From assembly GCA_963662575.1 (NCBI GenBank), contig OY759723.1, positions 1,922,001 through 1,986,000 on the forward strand: 64,000 bases of DNA, written 5' to 3'. Within the stretch, counting starts at the first letter, position 1. Each line of letters opens with the position of its first letter. Source of the DNA: Bin5 sp963662575 (GTDB taxonomy: Bacteria > Chloroflexota > Anaerolineae > Caldilineales > Caldilineaceae). The position numbers and the translations under genes are program-made. Shown piece by piece: positions 36,250 through 44,912 of the stretch. The notes under the pieces were generated by a model. The model did no database searches. It was not told the DNA's origin and saw only the letters and a program-made list of their open reading frames with translations.

Positions 36250-36549
36250 ATGTCAAAACCCGAATCCAGCGAAGGAGTAGGGTTTAGAGGTCTGGTGAAG
36301 GCGTGTGATGTCTGGACTATCCCTCAGGACAAAGACACTCCGCATCCTGCACCCATTCCCGTAGAGCTCGCCCAGCGCGTAATCGGTTCTACGACCGCAC
36401 AGATTGTACTTGATCCGTTTATTGGCTCAGGGACAACAGGAATGGCGGCAGAATTGGAACGGCGGCAGTGGATCGGGATGGACTTATCGAAGGACTACTG
36501 CACCCTTGCCCGTGATCGCATCGACAAGGCGAGGAGGATGATCCGGTGA
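36250..36549 (+). pseudogene. C-terminal remnant of a beta-class DNA methyltransferase
   Basis: 100 residues keep only the C-terminal end of a DNA methyltransferase. DPFIGSGTTGMAAEL is the AdoMet-binding motif I and RRQWIGMDLSKDYCTLARDR is motif II/III, while VWTIPQDKD at the start is motif X-like. The catalytic DPPY/SPPY motif IV and the whole target-recognition part are missing, so it cannot methylate. In beta-class enzymes motif I follows the recognition domain, so loss of the first ~200 residues fits a simple 5' truncation. The truncation point abuts the promoter region of the divergent alcohol dehydrogenase gene. The cognate nuclease remnant overlaps by four bases (GTGA). Confidence 0.82.
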
Positions 36550-36960
36550 CACAGTTTCCATCCAGACCGCCTCGCACGCGCAAAGAACTATTTGAGCGGG
36601 TCCGGGCCGTGATAGCACACGGCCCGTAAGTTATGCCGGAGGACTCACGCTACAACGGCTCAGGCGCGCCCGGCGTGTTCCTGGAAGATCTGCTGGGGGC
36701 AACAGCAGGCGGGCACGACATACCCGATGCCGTAGGATGGGAACTGAAGTGGCATTCCGACCGCACAAGCCTTGTTACCCTGTTCCACAAGAGCCCGGAC
36801 GGGCCAGAAGCCATTCTGCGCTACATGGTGCGCCGATACGGGCGCAAGGACGTCCAGAGGCGCTCAATTCCGACATACCATCCGGGGGCGTTCTGACCGC
36901 TTCAGAGTCGATACAACAAATGGGGAACTTTATCGTCTGCAAAACACAGACAGTTCTAAC
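36546..36960 (+). pseudogene. Decayed MvaI/BcnI-family restriction endonuclease
   Basis: The 36633-36896 frame encodes YNGSGAPGVFLEDLLGAT, then IPDAVGWELKWHSD, SLVTLFHKSP and RYGRKD, the N-terminal half of MvaI/BcnI-type nucleases, including the catalytic D...ExK (D-x4-ELK). Two defects are visible. A GTG at 36546 opens the same frame but hits TAA at 36627, and after RYGRKD the reading continues as QFRHTIRGRSDRF in the next frame, so a one-base indel lies near 36860. MvaI and BcnI have N4-cytosine beta-class partners, consistent with the methyltransferase remnant upstream. The 3' part merges into repeat R1. Confidence 0.78.
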
Positions 36961-37096
36961 CATAGCACACCTAGATCATATGTGCTGAATCGGCAACAAT
37001 GGCGATCACAAGATAGGACGATGTCCAACAACTGCAGGTTCCCCGTATCGTTGCCCCAGACGCGAAAAAGCCGACCGATTTCCCGGTCGGCTCTGT
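36913..37096 (+). repeat. Repeat R1, copy 2
   Basis: Direct repeat of 33229-33412, in the same orientation, about 3.7 kb away. Its start overlaps the nuclease remnant and its end contains the catalase terminator hairpin, here with perfect pairing. Confidence 0.85.
37065..37091 (-). terminator. Intrinsic terminator of the catalase gene
   Basis: GCCGACCG (37070-37077) pairs with CGGTCGGC (37084-37091), loop ATTTCC, followed on the minus strand by five T (A5 at 37065-37069). It is 92 bp past the katA stop and lies inside repeat R1 copy 2. Confidence 0.8.
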
Positions 37097-37182
37097 ACGC
37101 GGCGGTGAATGAAAATCAGGCCTATTCGTACGTGTACCTTCTCCCCCTGGCGTATGACCTCAATGCATACGTTGCTGGGAGG

Positions 37183-38745
37183 TCAGTCTGCGGCTTTGGC
37201 CTGCGACGCTTCCGGCGTTGCCAGTTCCGAATATGCTTCTGCGCTGGTCTTCACTATTAGGTCAGCCAGAGACAGATCCGCGAGGGTGGCAACCTGCTCA
37301 GAGACATGGGTAAGGTTCAGCTTCCCGGCCACGCCGCAAGCATAGTCCGGATCGGCCTTATAAAAATGAACAAGCTGCCGCGTCTGGATACGTTCAGGCA
37401 CGCCATCCATCGCTTCGGCGATATTGCTGAACAACTGCTCTTTCTGGTCGCTGTTCATCAGGCGGAATAGATTGCCGGGCTGCGTATAGTCGTCATTGCC
37501 GTCGCGATGGTTGTAGCGGTCAGCATCGCCGGATACCTTGAGCGGCGGCTCGAGGCTGCGGGAATCTTCGACCGGCCCTCCCATGCTATTAGGCTCATAG
37601 TTGACCGCACCGCCGAAGTTGCCGTCAGAACGCAGGTTACCGTCGCGGTGATAAGTGTGAACCGGGCACTGAGGCTGGTTGGCTGGAAGGGCGGAATAGT
37701 TGACACCGATGCGGTAGCGGTGGGCGTCTGCGTAGGACATTATCCGCGCCTGGAGCATTTTGTCTGGCGAGAAGCTGATGCCGGGAACGATGTTGGAGGG
37801 TTCAAACGCGGCCTGCTCGATGTCGGCAAAATAGTTTTCGGGGTTGCGATTGAGTTCCATGATGCCGATTTCGATCAGCGGATAGTCGCCATGGGGCCAG
37901 ACCTTGGTCAGATCGAAGGGGTTGATGCGGTAGGTCTCAGCATCCTCTTCCGGCATCACCTGGACGCAGACGCGCCATTGCGGATAATCTCCTCGTCCGA
38001 TGGCGTCGAAGAGATCACGCTGCGAGCTTTCTCGATCCTGCCCGACAATCTCGGCCGCCTGGGCATTGGTCCATGTCTTGATGCCCTGCATCGTCTTGAA
38101 GTGGAACTTGATCCAAAAGCGTTCATTGTCTGCATTGATAAAACTGTACGTATGGCTGCTGTAGCCGTTGACAAAGCGATACCCCTGGGGCAGACCGCGA
38201 TCACTCATCAGGATGGTGACCTGGTGCAGGCTTTCGGGAGAGAGTGACCAGAAGTCCCACATAGCTGTGCTGGAGCGCATGTTTGTCTTGGGGTCGCGCT
38301 TCTGGGTATGGATGAAGTCGCCGAATTTGTAGGGATCGCGAACGAAGAAGACCGGGGTGTTGTTGCCGACCATATCCCAGTTTCCGTCTTCCGTGTAGAA
38401 CTTGAGAGCAAATCCGCGCACGTCGCGCTCAGCGTCTGCGGCGCCGCGTTCCCCTGCGACGGTCGAGAAGCGGAGCAGACAGTCGGTCTGCTTACCTACT
38501 TCAGAAAATATCCTGGCTTTGGTGTAGCGCGTGACATCATTTGTAACGGTGAAGGTTCCGTAGGCTCCCGAACCGTTGGCATGCACGACCCGCTCCGGGA
38601 CGCGTTCGCGGTTAAAGGTGGCCATCTTCTCCAGGAGTTGATAATCCTGCATTAGAAGTGGACCGCGCGGGCCGGCGGTCAATGAGTTCTGATTGTCTCC
38701 AATTGGCGCTCCATGAGCGGTTGTCAACTGTTTGCGTTCAGCCAT
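37183..38745 (-). CDS. katA: Monofunctional haem catalase
   Basis: Cytosolic tetrameric enzyme disproportionating hydrogen peroxide. 520 residues, in the small-subunit range. Distal haem His in ERVVHANGSGAYG (about 56), Asn in WDMVGNNTPVFFVRDP (about 129) and proximal Tyr in RIMSYADAHRYRIG (about 340) are all intact. The N-terminus (LTTAHGAPIGDNQNSLTAGP) is typical. The ATG at 38745 is preceded by AAAGGCGATAAAG, and a strong promoter with TATAAT lies 50 bp upstream. It stands alone, terminated by a hairpin 92 bp after the stop. Confidence 0.97.
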   Translation of the reverse strand: MAERKQLTTAHGAPIGDNQNSLTAGPRGPLLMQDYQLLEKMATFNRERVPERVVHANGSGAYGTFTVTNDVTRYTKARIFSEVGKQTDCLLRFSTVAGERGAADAERDVRGFALKFYTEDGNWDMVGNNTPVFFVRDPYKFGDFIHTQKRDPKTNMRSSTAMWDFWSLSPESLHQVTILMSDRGLPQGYRFVNGYSSHTYSFINADNERFWIKFHFKTMQGIKTWTNAQAAEIVGQDRESSQRDLFDAIGRGDYPQWRVCVQVMPEEDAETYRINPFDLTKVWPHGDYPLIEIGIMELNRNPENYFADIEQAAFEPSNIVPGISFSPDKMLQARIMSYADAHRYRIGVNYSALPANQPQCPVHTYHRDGNLRSDGNFGGAVNYEPNSMGGPVEDSRSLEPPLKVSGDADRYNHRDGNDDYTQPGNLFRLMNSDQKEQLFSNIAEAMDGVPERIQTRQLVHFYKADPDYACGVAGKLNLTHVSEQVATLADLSLADLIVKTSAEAYSELATPEASQAKAAD

Positions 38746-38791
38746 CTTTATCGCCTTTCATGTGTATGAAGAGCCTCTTCCTAATTCAAAA

Positions 38792-38821
38792 ATTATACCG
38801 AGGTTGAACTATCTTGTCCAA
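38792..38821 (-). promoter_or_regulatory. Promoter of katA
   Basis: On the minus strand, -35 TTGGAC (38816-38821), an 18-base spacer and -10 TATAAT (38792-38797). TAATT (38782-38786) and AATTA (38791-38795) form an inverted repeat overlapping the -10 box, a position suited to a peroxide or metal repressor such as PerR/Fur; the repressor is speculative. Confidence 0.72.
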
Positions 38822-38858
38822 AAAAGGTTAGTATGGGGATGTCCCTGAAAACGGACGA

Positions 38859-39494
38859 TTACCACAGCGTAATCACCCGCTCCTCCCCATCTTTGAGCGC
38901 TTGGCGATTGCGGCTCAGAGAAATAGTTACGGCCAGGTAGGCAATGAGGCCAAATATTACATAGGGCCAGGGGGTCAGACCGGCAATCGAAAAAACGAGC
39001 GCGCACACCAACGAAGTCACGCTCACGCTGTAGGTCCCGATCGAGGCCATGCGGCTCCACCAGATCAACAGTAGCCCGACCAAACAGACGACTGCGCCGA
39101 TGACCGGCGAGATCGCCAAGATCGTGGCCGCCGTCGTGATGCCGCCCGCGCCGCCCTTGAAGCCCAGATAGAGCGACCAGTTATGACCCACCACCGCACA
39201 CGCGCCGGCAAGCGCTGCCGCCGCGGCAACCGCGATCGCATCCATGCCAGGGAAGAACGCCCCCGCCGCGTAGCGGATGAGCAGCACAGCCGCCGCCCCC
39301 TTGAGCGCATCGCCCAACAGCGTCGGGATGGCCGCCTTCAGGCCGGCCGCGCGCCATGCGTTCGTCGCACCGGTGCGCCCGCTGCCGACTGTGCGGATAT
39401 CTACACCGTATATGGCGGTGGCAAGCACGCCTACCGGCACCGACCCGAGCAGGTAGCCAAGCAGCGCGCCGGCCGCGATCAGGAGCCAGGCCAT
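38859..39494 (-). CDS. plsY: Acyl-phosphate:glycerol-3-phosphate acyltransferase
   Basis: Membrane enzyme making lysophosphatidic acid from acyl-phosphate and glycerol-3-phosphate, the first acylation of phospholipid synthesis. 211 residues with about five transmembrane helices. The family motifs are LLGSVPVG (about 16), GSGRTGATNAWR (about 37-48) and GHNWSLYLGFKGGAG (about 106-120). It is 113 bp from katA, but on the same strand upstream of it in transcription only as a neighbour; no operon partner (plsX) is nearby. Confidence 0.95.
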   Translation of the reverse strand: MAWLLIAAGALLGYLLGSVPVGVLATAIYGVDIRTVGSGRTGATNAWRAAGLKAAIPTLLGDALKGAAAVLLIRYAAGAFFPGMDAIAVAAAAALAGACAVVGHNWSLYLGFKGGAGGITTAATILAISPVIGAVVCLVGLLLIWWSRMASIGTYSVSVTSLVCALVFSIAGLTPWPYVIFGLIAYLAVTISLSRNRQALKDGEERVITLW

Positions 39495-39694
39495 AGTAGA
39501 GTATCGGTCAATCTTCGCGCTGGAGAGAACGCGTTCTGGGCCAGACCTGTGGCGAGGACTTCCCCGTGGAGAATAGGGGCGGAGCTTTGACTTTCACAGC
39601 TTGGCGCCCCGTCTGGAGCCCCATCTGGCGCTGTTGGTTCAGGCCCCGCTCCGTCCAAAAAACAAAGTGGGCTCTTGCCTCTGGCGGGCATACG

Positions 39695-40135
39695 TTAACT
39701 GAACTCCGGCTCTTGCTGCGATTGAGCGTCCGGCAGGACCATTGGCGTGTTCATATCCGCGGGCAAATCCAGCGACCCCTCAGCGTTCTCACCGCGCATG
39801 TGCAGTTCCCCTTCGAGCGTAGCCCCTTCATCCAGCAGAAAACTGTTCACATGCAGCGCGCCGCGCACGTAGCAGCCGGCCAGCAGCTCGACGCGGTCCG
39901 CGCGGATGACGCCGTCAAAATAGCCGCGAATGCTCACGTTGCGGGCGCGAATTTCGCAGTTGACGCGCGCGCCTTCGGTCAGTATGACGTTGGCCAGCGT
40001 TTCCAGCAGGCCGCTCTCTACCACACCGTCAATGCGAATGCTGCTATCACTGCGCAGGGCGCCGCTGTACGTGGCCCTGGGCCCGATGATAACCTCGATA
40101 GCGTCCGGCTGCGGTCGTTCGTTGCGTCGAAACAC
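39695..40135 (-). CDS. Bactofilin-family protein (polymer-forming cytoskeletal)
   Basis: 146 residues. The middle is the right-handed beta-helix of bactofilins: successive 17-18-residue rungs such as SDSSIRIDGVVESG, NVSIRGYFDGVIRADR and YVRGALHVNSFLLDEG, with hydrophobic residues in register. Bactofilins self-assemble into nonpolar filaments on the membrane. The flanking tails are short and polar, as usual. The GTG at 40135 has AAGGGAG five bases upstream and removes a 19-residue extension. It lies upstream of plsY on the same strand, 200 bp away. Confidence 0.88.
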   Translation of the reverse strand: MFRRNERPQPDAIEVIIGPRATYSGALRSDSSIRIDGVVESGLLETLANVILTEGARVNCEIRARNVSIRGYFDGVIRADRVELLAGCYVRGALHVNSFLLDEGATLEGELHMRGENAEGSLDLPADMNTPMVLPDAQSQQEPEFS

Positions 40136-40532
40136 CTGGTCTCCCTTTGCCCGCCGCCAACTGTCCCAACAACCCGGGTCAGCGGCAGCCAAACCAATGG
40201 GCGGATTCTCTCCCGGCCCAACCGCGGCAAGCAGAAAAACGCCCTGAACTACTGTCTGACAGGCGAACTGATTGCGGTGGGATGCGGCACGATTTTTACG
40301 GCGCGTAGTCTAGCACAGGTGTAAGATCTGGGCAATAACGATTTCCGGTTTCGGGGCGTCGCACCCGGCTTGAATAGGCGCCCGTAATCAAATTCCACGC
40401 AACTGTTCGGACGTAAATGGCTGGCGAACCGCGCACATGCCGGGAACCAGAATCGATGCCGCGCAGTTAGTTTGAATATCGGCCGCCGGCGCGTTGTCGG
40501 CAGGCAAGCGGAACTAGGAGGAAAGGAAAAAT
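40136..40532. other. 397 bp divergent intergenic region
   Basis: Between the bactofilin gene (minus) and the VanZ-like gene (plus). It must hold both promoters. The open frames across it are antisense or read out of the flanking genes. No RNA gene or repeat was recognised. Confidence 0.4.
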
Positions 40533-40949
40533 ATGAAGCGGTATCTGTTCCTGATATTCTGGATTGTCGGCATCCTCTCTCCCATGGCCTTGCTCGTGCG
40601 GGCCTCACCCATAACCTACAGGCTCTTCAACACGCTATTCAGTCCCCAGTGGATGCATATTTTCATGCACAGCCTGCTCTTTGCCGTACTGGCCGCCCTG
40701 TTGATGCAGAATCTGTCCGGCAGACTGGCGGCGAGGCGTGCCGTCCCGGTGGTTCTGGCCCTGGTCCTCGTCGCCGCCATCCTTCAAGAGAGCATTCAGC
40801 TGTTCAGCGAGCAGCGCGTACTGCACGGCGACACCTTCTTTGACATCGGCGTCGATATGCTCGGCGGCGTCCTTGGCCTCCTGCTCGCACTGGCCTTCAG
40901 AAAGATCGTGGCCACGCGGCAAAGACAAACGCTGGTTCTGACAAAGTGA
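40533..40949 (+). CDS. VanZ-like membrane protein
   Basis: 138 residues with about four transmembrane helices. The core HIFMHSLLFAVLAALL (about 42-57), QESIQLFSEQRVLHGDTFFD (about 86-105) and IGVDMLGGVLGLLLALAF follow the VanZ pattern, in which the Glu-x-x-Gln-x-(F/L)...R...D residues are conserved. VanZ proteins affect envelope antibiotic sensitivity in some firmicutes, but most homologues have unknown function. AGGAGGAAAGGAAA precedes the ATG. It is a single-gene unit. Confidence 0.82.
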   Translation: MKRYLFLIFWIVGILSPMALLVRASPITYRLFNTLFSPQWMHIFMHSLLFAVLAALLMQNLSGRLAARRAVPVVLALVLVAAILQESIQLFSEQRVLHGDTFFDIGVDMLGGVLGLLLALAFRKIVATRQRQTLVLTK

Positions 40950-41121
40950 CGTCAAAGATTAATAGAATGCGCTCAAAGACGCCCCGACCTGTAGAGTGGT
41001 TATCCGCGCCTTTTCTGTGGTGAGTCCCATCCGAGACCGGAGCTGGTTGCAAGGCGTGTGGGGCGCCTTCAAGACCCACTGGGCACACAGCGTACACAGC
41101 AACCAAGTTGCCCTTTCAAGT

Positions 41122-41685
41122 CTATGATTCCCGAACAATCGACCGCCACCATTCATAGAGCGGATCGCGCCTCCCGGGAATATAGCTGGCGCACGACTGC
41201 ATCGCGGCCATGGCTGAGGCCAGTTCCGCTCTGGAGACCCGACTTTCCTCGGCCCATAGTTTCAGCAGTTCCAGTGTGGAGACCAATTTCACCGGTGGAC
41301 TGAGTTGCCCAAGTACGCGTCTGGCCTTACGATCGTCGGTTGCGACGGAGCAACCGCGCTGAAAGGCAAGCGCGCCGGTTATCGCCTCGCCATCGTCAAG
41401 ATCAGCCGCCAAATCAATAAAGGTCGCCTCCTCGGCCGGATGTTCTAGGCGAATCAGCTGAATCAAGCCTTCTCTGAGCACAGAAGTCAGATCCACAGGT
41501 TCCCGCTCATCCCTGCTACCGGTCGGACCGGGACGCCAGATGAAGAGAGCTTCCTGCTCGACCACATAGTCGGTGACCTGGAAATGATAAGGCAGCGCGG
41601 CGCTGATTTCTCGCAGACATCCTGTTGCATACAGGTTGAGCAAGCAGCTGGCATCGAGCAGAAGCGACTCGGGACGGCCCGTCAA
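41122..41685 (-). CDS. PIN-domain protein (probable toxin)
   Basis: 187 residues. PIN-type Mg-dependent ribonuclease fold with the acidic active-site candidates D11 (LLLDASCLLNL), E43 (DYVVEQEAL), D98/E100 (DLDDGEAITGALA) and D117/D118 (VATDDRKARR). Such proteins in toxin-antitoxin loci cleave RNA. It begins 15 bp after the stop of the Xre-ImmA gene, same strand, so the two are almost certainly co-transcribed. The C-terminal part (SYIPGRRDPLYEWWRSIV) is not part of the core PIN fold. Could equally be a non-toxic PIN regulator. Confidence 0.82.
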   Translation of the reverse strand: MTGRPESLLLDASCLLNLYATGCLREISAALPYHFQVTDYVVEQEALFIWRPGPTGSRDEREPVDLTSVLREGLIQLIRLEHPAEEATFIDLAADLDDGEAITGALAFQRGCSVATDDRKARRVLGQLSPPVKLVSTLELLKLWAEESRVSRAELASAMAAMQSCASYIPGRRDPLYEWWRSIVRES

Positions 41686-41700
41686 AATGTAAGGCGCCTT

Positions 41701-43002
41701 TCAAGTAGCCTGTTCGGCAATGTGCGATCGCTCTCCACCAAAGGAGCCGGTCACTTCTGTCAACTGAGGCGCAGGTTCGTCCCTCCCGCTGACGCTACGC
41801 GCCAGATCAATGAAGATTGCGGCAACTTGGCCTTCATCGTGAAGAAACAAGGATTGTGACAGCTCTTGGACCAGCCGCCTTGCCGCTACGCGGTCGACAC
41901 GTAAGAGGCGAGCCAGCTCTCCTTCAGTCAGCTTTCCCTCTTCGTAGGCCCGGGCAGCCAGGTACTGATAGCGAAGTGGCAAGGACCGTCCGCCGTGGGA
42001 ATGGGGAGATAGACTTGACTGCCCTTCTGCTTCTCGCACTTTGAAGCCGCGGTCGTGCAGCCGTCCCCACGTTCCTCCCGGCAGAAGACGAAGCTCCTCC
42101 AGACGCAGCATCATCATCTCCACGGAGACAAAATAATGATGCGCTAGCTGGCAGATCTCCGCAGCCGTGATCCTGCCGCGGGCCGCGCGTGACAATTCAT
42201 TAAATCTCCGTCGCAAACCCGCGGCTGGCATGAGCAAGCACCGGGCAAAGGCATCCGCGAAACGCTCGCCGCTCCGTGAACGACCATACCCGCCCAACAT
42301 CGATACTTCCGACCGGAAGCGGCTCGTGAGGAAGTGGCCATACTCGTGCGCCAGCGACCATCGCTGCCGCTCCTGTGGGTGAACGGCGTTTACCGCGATA
42401 CAGCCGCCAAACTCCTCCATGTAGCTATACATGCCCGCCACACGTGAGGGCAGGTCAATAGAGAAAACTCGAAGGCCGACATCGTTCGCAAGAGCCTCTC
42501 TCAAGTTCAGAAACGGTCCGTCGCCAAGCGCCAGACGGTGTCGTTCGGCCGTGGCCACGTCCTCCGCCGCAACTTCAGGAGAGGTCCCGTCCGTTGCGTA
42601 TCGCGGCGGGTAGTTTCGAATGAGCGGCGCCTCGTTCAGGTTTTCGAGATGTTGGTAGTCTTCGCACAGCTGTTGGAATATCGCGACAGCATGCTGCAAT
42701 TCATCCTGGGCCAGTTGCGAACCGAGTTTGGGGACAGCGGCCCGAAACTGCGCTGCGAAGTCGGCAACGGAATCCCTTGTGCCAACGAAATCACCCACCG
42801 GCCGGCCATACAACTGCGCCATCTGGATCAGTTCACTTGGCCGGGTGCGCCGCTCGCCCTTTTCCAATGCGGTTATAGTGGTCCGAGCTACACCCAGGGA
42901 CTCGGCGACCTCCTTTTGCGTAAGGCCGCGGGCCTTGCGCGCCCCCTGCAAGCGCCGTCCTACCACAGGAGGAGGCATGGACTCACTTAAGTGTCTGTTC
43001 AT
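41701..43002 (-). CDS. Xre HTH plus ImmA/IrrE metallopeptidase (antitoxin-like)
   Basis: 433 residues. N-terminal Cro/C1-type helix-turn-helix (about 15-68, GLTQKEVAESLGVARTTI), a linker, then a COG2856 ImmA/IrrE zinc peptidase domain with HEYGH at about 219-223 and the third-ligand Glu in ERFADAFARCLLMP (about 247). The C-terminus has a second small helical module (about 360-395, YEEGKLTEGELARLLRVDR) resembling a winged helix. Xre-COG2856 proteins act as repressors removed by proteolysis and as antitoxins. The start at 43002 follows AGGGGG. It precedes the PIN gene by 15 bp, so a toxin-antitoxin module is the leading interpretation. Confidence 0.85.
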   Translation of the reverse strand: MNRHLSESMPPPVVGRRLQGARKARGLTQKEVAESLGVARTTITALEKGERRTRPSELIQMAQLYGRPVGDFVGTRDSVADFAAQFRAAVPKLGSQLAQDELQHAVAIFQQLCEDYQHLENLNEAPLIRNYPPRYATDGTSPEVAAEDVATAERHRLALGDGPFLNLREALANDVGLRVFSIDLPSRVAGMYSYMEEFGGCIAVNAVHPQERQRWSLAHEYGHFLTSRFRSEVSMLGGYGRSRSGERFADAFARCLLMPAAGLRRRFNELSRAARGRITAAEICQLAHHYFVSVEMMMLRLEELRLLPGGTWGRLHDRGFKVREAEGQSSLSPHSHGGRSLPLRYQYLAARAYEEGKLTEGELARLLRVDRVAARRLVQELSQSLFLHDEGQVAAIFIDLARSVSGRDEPAPQLTEVTGSFGGERSHIAEQAT

Positions 43003-43467
43003 GATGCCCCCTGTGCGTCTGAGTGGACTGGAAGAGGTAAAGATCGAAATGGCGCGACCAATGCGGACTGGAGTTTGCAAATGGGGAAGAAACTGACCCG
43101 TGGCGGCCTTGCAAATCCTCTGGATCCGCAACCGTTTTGCATCAGGAATCTCTAGCTATTTCTCTTCATCATGCACATTGTACCACAGGATTCTGTCAAT
43201 GTCATACAAAGAGTGAAAATATGGACCAAGATGTCAGAATAACGGCCCGGCATAGGGATATCTGTCGAACCTTACCAGGACTGGTCCAGCTCTCTATAGT
43301 GGACTGCGGCACGGCCAGTCTGTCCAGGCTCTCTCCCTTCTGAACCAACCTGCATTATGTACGCAAAATGTGTAGAATGAAACGAACCGTACACAACACT
43401 GACTCGACCAAAGCGCCCCGGCCTCGCCCGCCCCCGGGCGCCCACCCCTACCCGCGGAGCCCTGCCT
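43003..43467. other. 465 bp divergent intergenic region
   Basis: Between the Xre-ImmA gene (minus) and the CitE-like gene (plus); an AT-rich segment (43130-43240) should hold the TA promoter, which the Xre domain may bind. TAGAAT at about 43374 could be a -10 box for the lyase gene. No gene recognised. Confidence 0.4.
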
Positions 43468-44346
43468 GTGACACTGCGACTGCGCTCTCTCCTCTTTATG
43501 CCCGCCGACTCGCCCCGCAAGATCACCAAGGGCGCCGTCCTGCCCGCCGACGCCATCATCGCCGACCTTGAGGACGCGGTCGCGCCCAGCCGCAAACTGG
43601 AGGCGCGCTCGCTCCTCGTCCACTCGTTCAAGGCCCTGCCTGAAGGGGGCCCGCTGCCATGCATCCGCATCAACCCGGTAAACAGTCCCTTCTGGCCCGA
43701 TGATCTGCTCGCAACCTTCGCCGCCGCGCCCCAACTCTATGTGATCCCGAAAGTCGAGTCCGCCGCCGACCTGCAACTCGTGAGCGAGCGGTTGACACCA
43801 CTGGAAAGCGCGGCCGGGCTGCCCATCGGAACTGTGCGGCTGCTGCCAATCGTCGAAAGCGCCGCCGGCGTCATGAATCTGCGCGCGATCGCCGGCGCCG
43901 ACCCCAGGCTCGCGGCACTGGCGTTCGGCGCCGAAGACTTTGCCGGCGATATCGGCGCCCAGCGCACGCCCGAAGGATGGGAGGTCTTCTATGCCCGCAG
44001 CGCCGTCGCGACCGCTGCCGCCGCCTTCGGCCTACAGGCCATCGACACCGTCTATACCGACCTGACCGACGATACCGGTCTGGCCGCGGAGTGTGAAGCT
44101 ATACGCAAAATGGGCTTCCGGGGCAAACTGGCGGTCCATCCCCGGCAGGTGGAGATCATCAACCGCGCCTTTACGCCGGACCTCACCCAAGTGGCGGCCG
44201 CGCGCCGGCTTATAGCCGTATTCAAGGCGCACCAACGCGCCGGACGGGGCGTCTGTGTACTCGATGGGAAAATGGTGGATATGCCGATGTTCAGAGCCGC
44301 GCAGGATCTGTTGGCGAGGGCAGGAAATGGGCCGGAAGGGGACTGA
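43468..44346 (+). CDS. HpcH/HpaI aldolase, CitE-like CoA ester lyase
   Basis: 292 residues of the TIM-barrel CitE family, which includes malyl-CoA/citramalyl-CoA lyases and malyl-CoA thioesterases. LFMPADSPRK (N-terminus), IADLEDAVAPSRK (about 32, CoA/acid pocket), KVESAADL (about 95) and LAFGAEDFAGDIG (about 150, metal-binding Glu/Asp) match the family. Specificity among malyl-CoA, citramalyl-CoA and citryl-CoA cannot be read from sequence. The GTG start at 43468 has GGAG 8 bases upstream. It is a monocistronic unit; the Xre-ImmA gene diverges from it. Confidence 0.9.
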   Translation: MTLRLRSLLFMPADSPRKITKGAVLPADAIIADLEDAVAPSRKLEARSLLVHSFKALPEGGPLPCIRINPVNSPFWPDDLLATFAAAPQLYVIPKVESAADLQLVSERLTPLESAAGLPIGTVRLLPIVESAAGVMNLRAIAGADPRLAALAFGAEDFAGDIGAQRTPEGWEVFYARSAVATAAAAFGLQAIDTVYTDLTDDTGLAAECEAIRKMGFRGKLAVHPRQVEIINRAFTPDLTQVAAARRLIAVFKAHQRAGRGVCVLDGKMVDMPMFRAAQDLLARAGNGPEGD

Positions 44347-44400
44347 CAGAACTGTGAGGAGAGGAGTGAGAACCGGTCTCCCCCCTCTACACTCTTCTCT

Positions 44401-44847
44401 CTATTCGCGCACCGGCCGCAGACCCAGATAGACAACGCGCCCGCCAAGCGTTTGCAGAATTGTGCGGGCCGGTTTCCACGGCAGAAGGTGATTCAATTCG
44501 GAAGGGCTGAGTGGCGTATTGTTGTTGGCCAAAAAGACGCGGAAGCAGGCCGCGGTCAGTGAGAGATGCTCGTTAATGTAGTCGGGATCTTTGGTGCAAC
44601 GGCTGCGCAGACATTCCCACAGAGCATCTGTGCGGTGGACTTCCCCGGTCTCCGGGTCGATCCAATCCACGTCCTCGGTATTCCTATGATCCTGGAACCT
44701 GTCCCGGCATTCCGTGCATAGCTGATCGCGCAGGTAGAGGCGAAAATTGCGTCCGCTATTCTCCCACCAACTGTAGTCGATGTGAAACTTCGTATTCACG
44801 TCCGGTCGGAACCATGTGAGTTTCTGCTTGGGCGCTGCCGTTGTCAT
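44401..44847 (-). CDS. Hypothetical protein
   Basis: 148 residues, soluble, rich in aromatic and charged residues. It has four cysteines in two pairs (CTEC near 44, CLRSRC near 80) that could bind a metal, and conserved-looking WWENSGRNFRLYLRDQ and WIDPETGEVHRTDALWECL. No family was recognised. It begins 65 bp after the stop of the 560-residue gene on the same strand and is probably co-transcribed with it. Confidence 0.68.
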   Translation of the reverse strand: MTTAAPKQKLTWFRPDVNTKFHIDYSWWENSGRNFRLYLRDQLCTECRDRFQDHRNTEDVDWIDPETGEVHRTDALWECLRSRCTKDPDYINEHLSLTAACFRVFLANNNTPLSPSELNHLLPWKPARTILQTLGGRVVYLGLRPVRE

Positions 44848-44912
44848 CGTCTTCCAATCCCTCCACTATGTTCAAAGGCCGGTAAAATGCGCGTTCCACC
44901 GGCTTCGCATCC

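Noticed and set aside
27417..37096. Insertion sequence or transposon
   Set aside because: Repeats are present, but no transposase, terminal inverted repeats or target duplication were seen.
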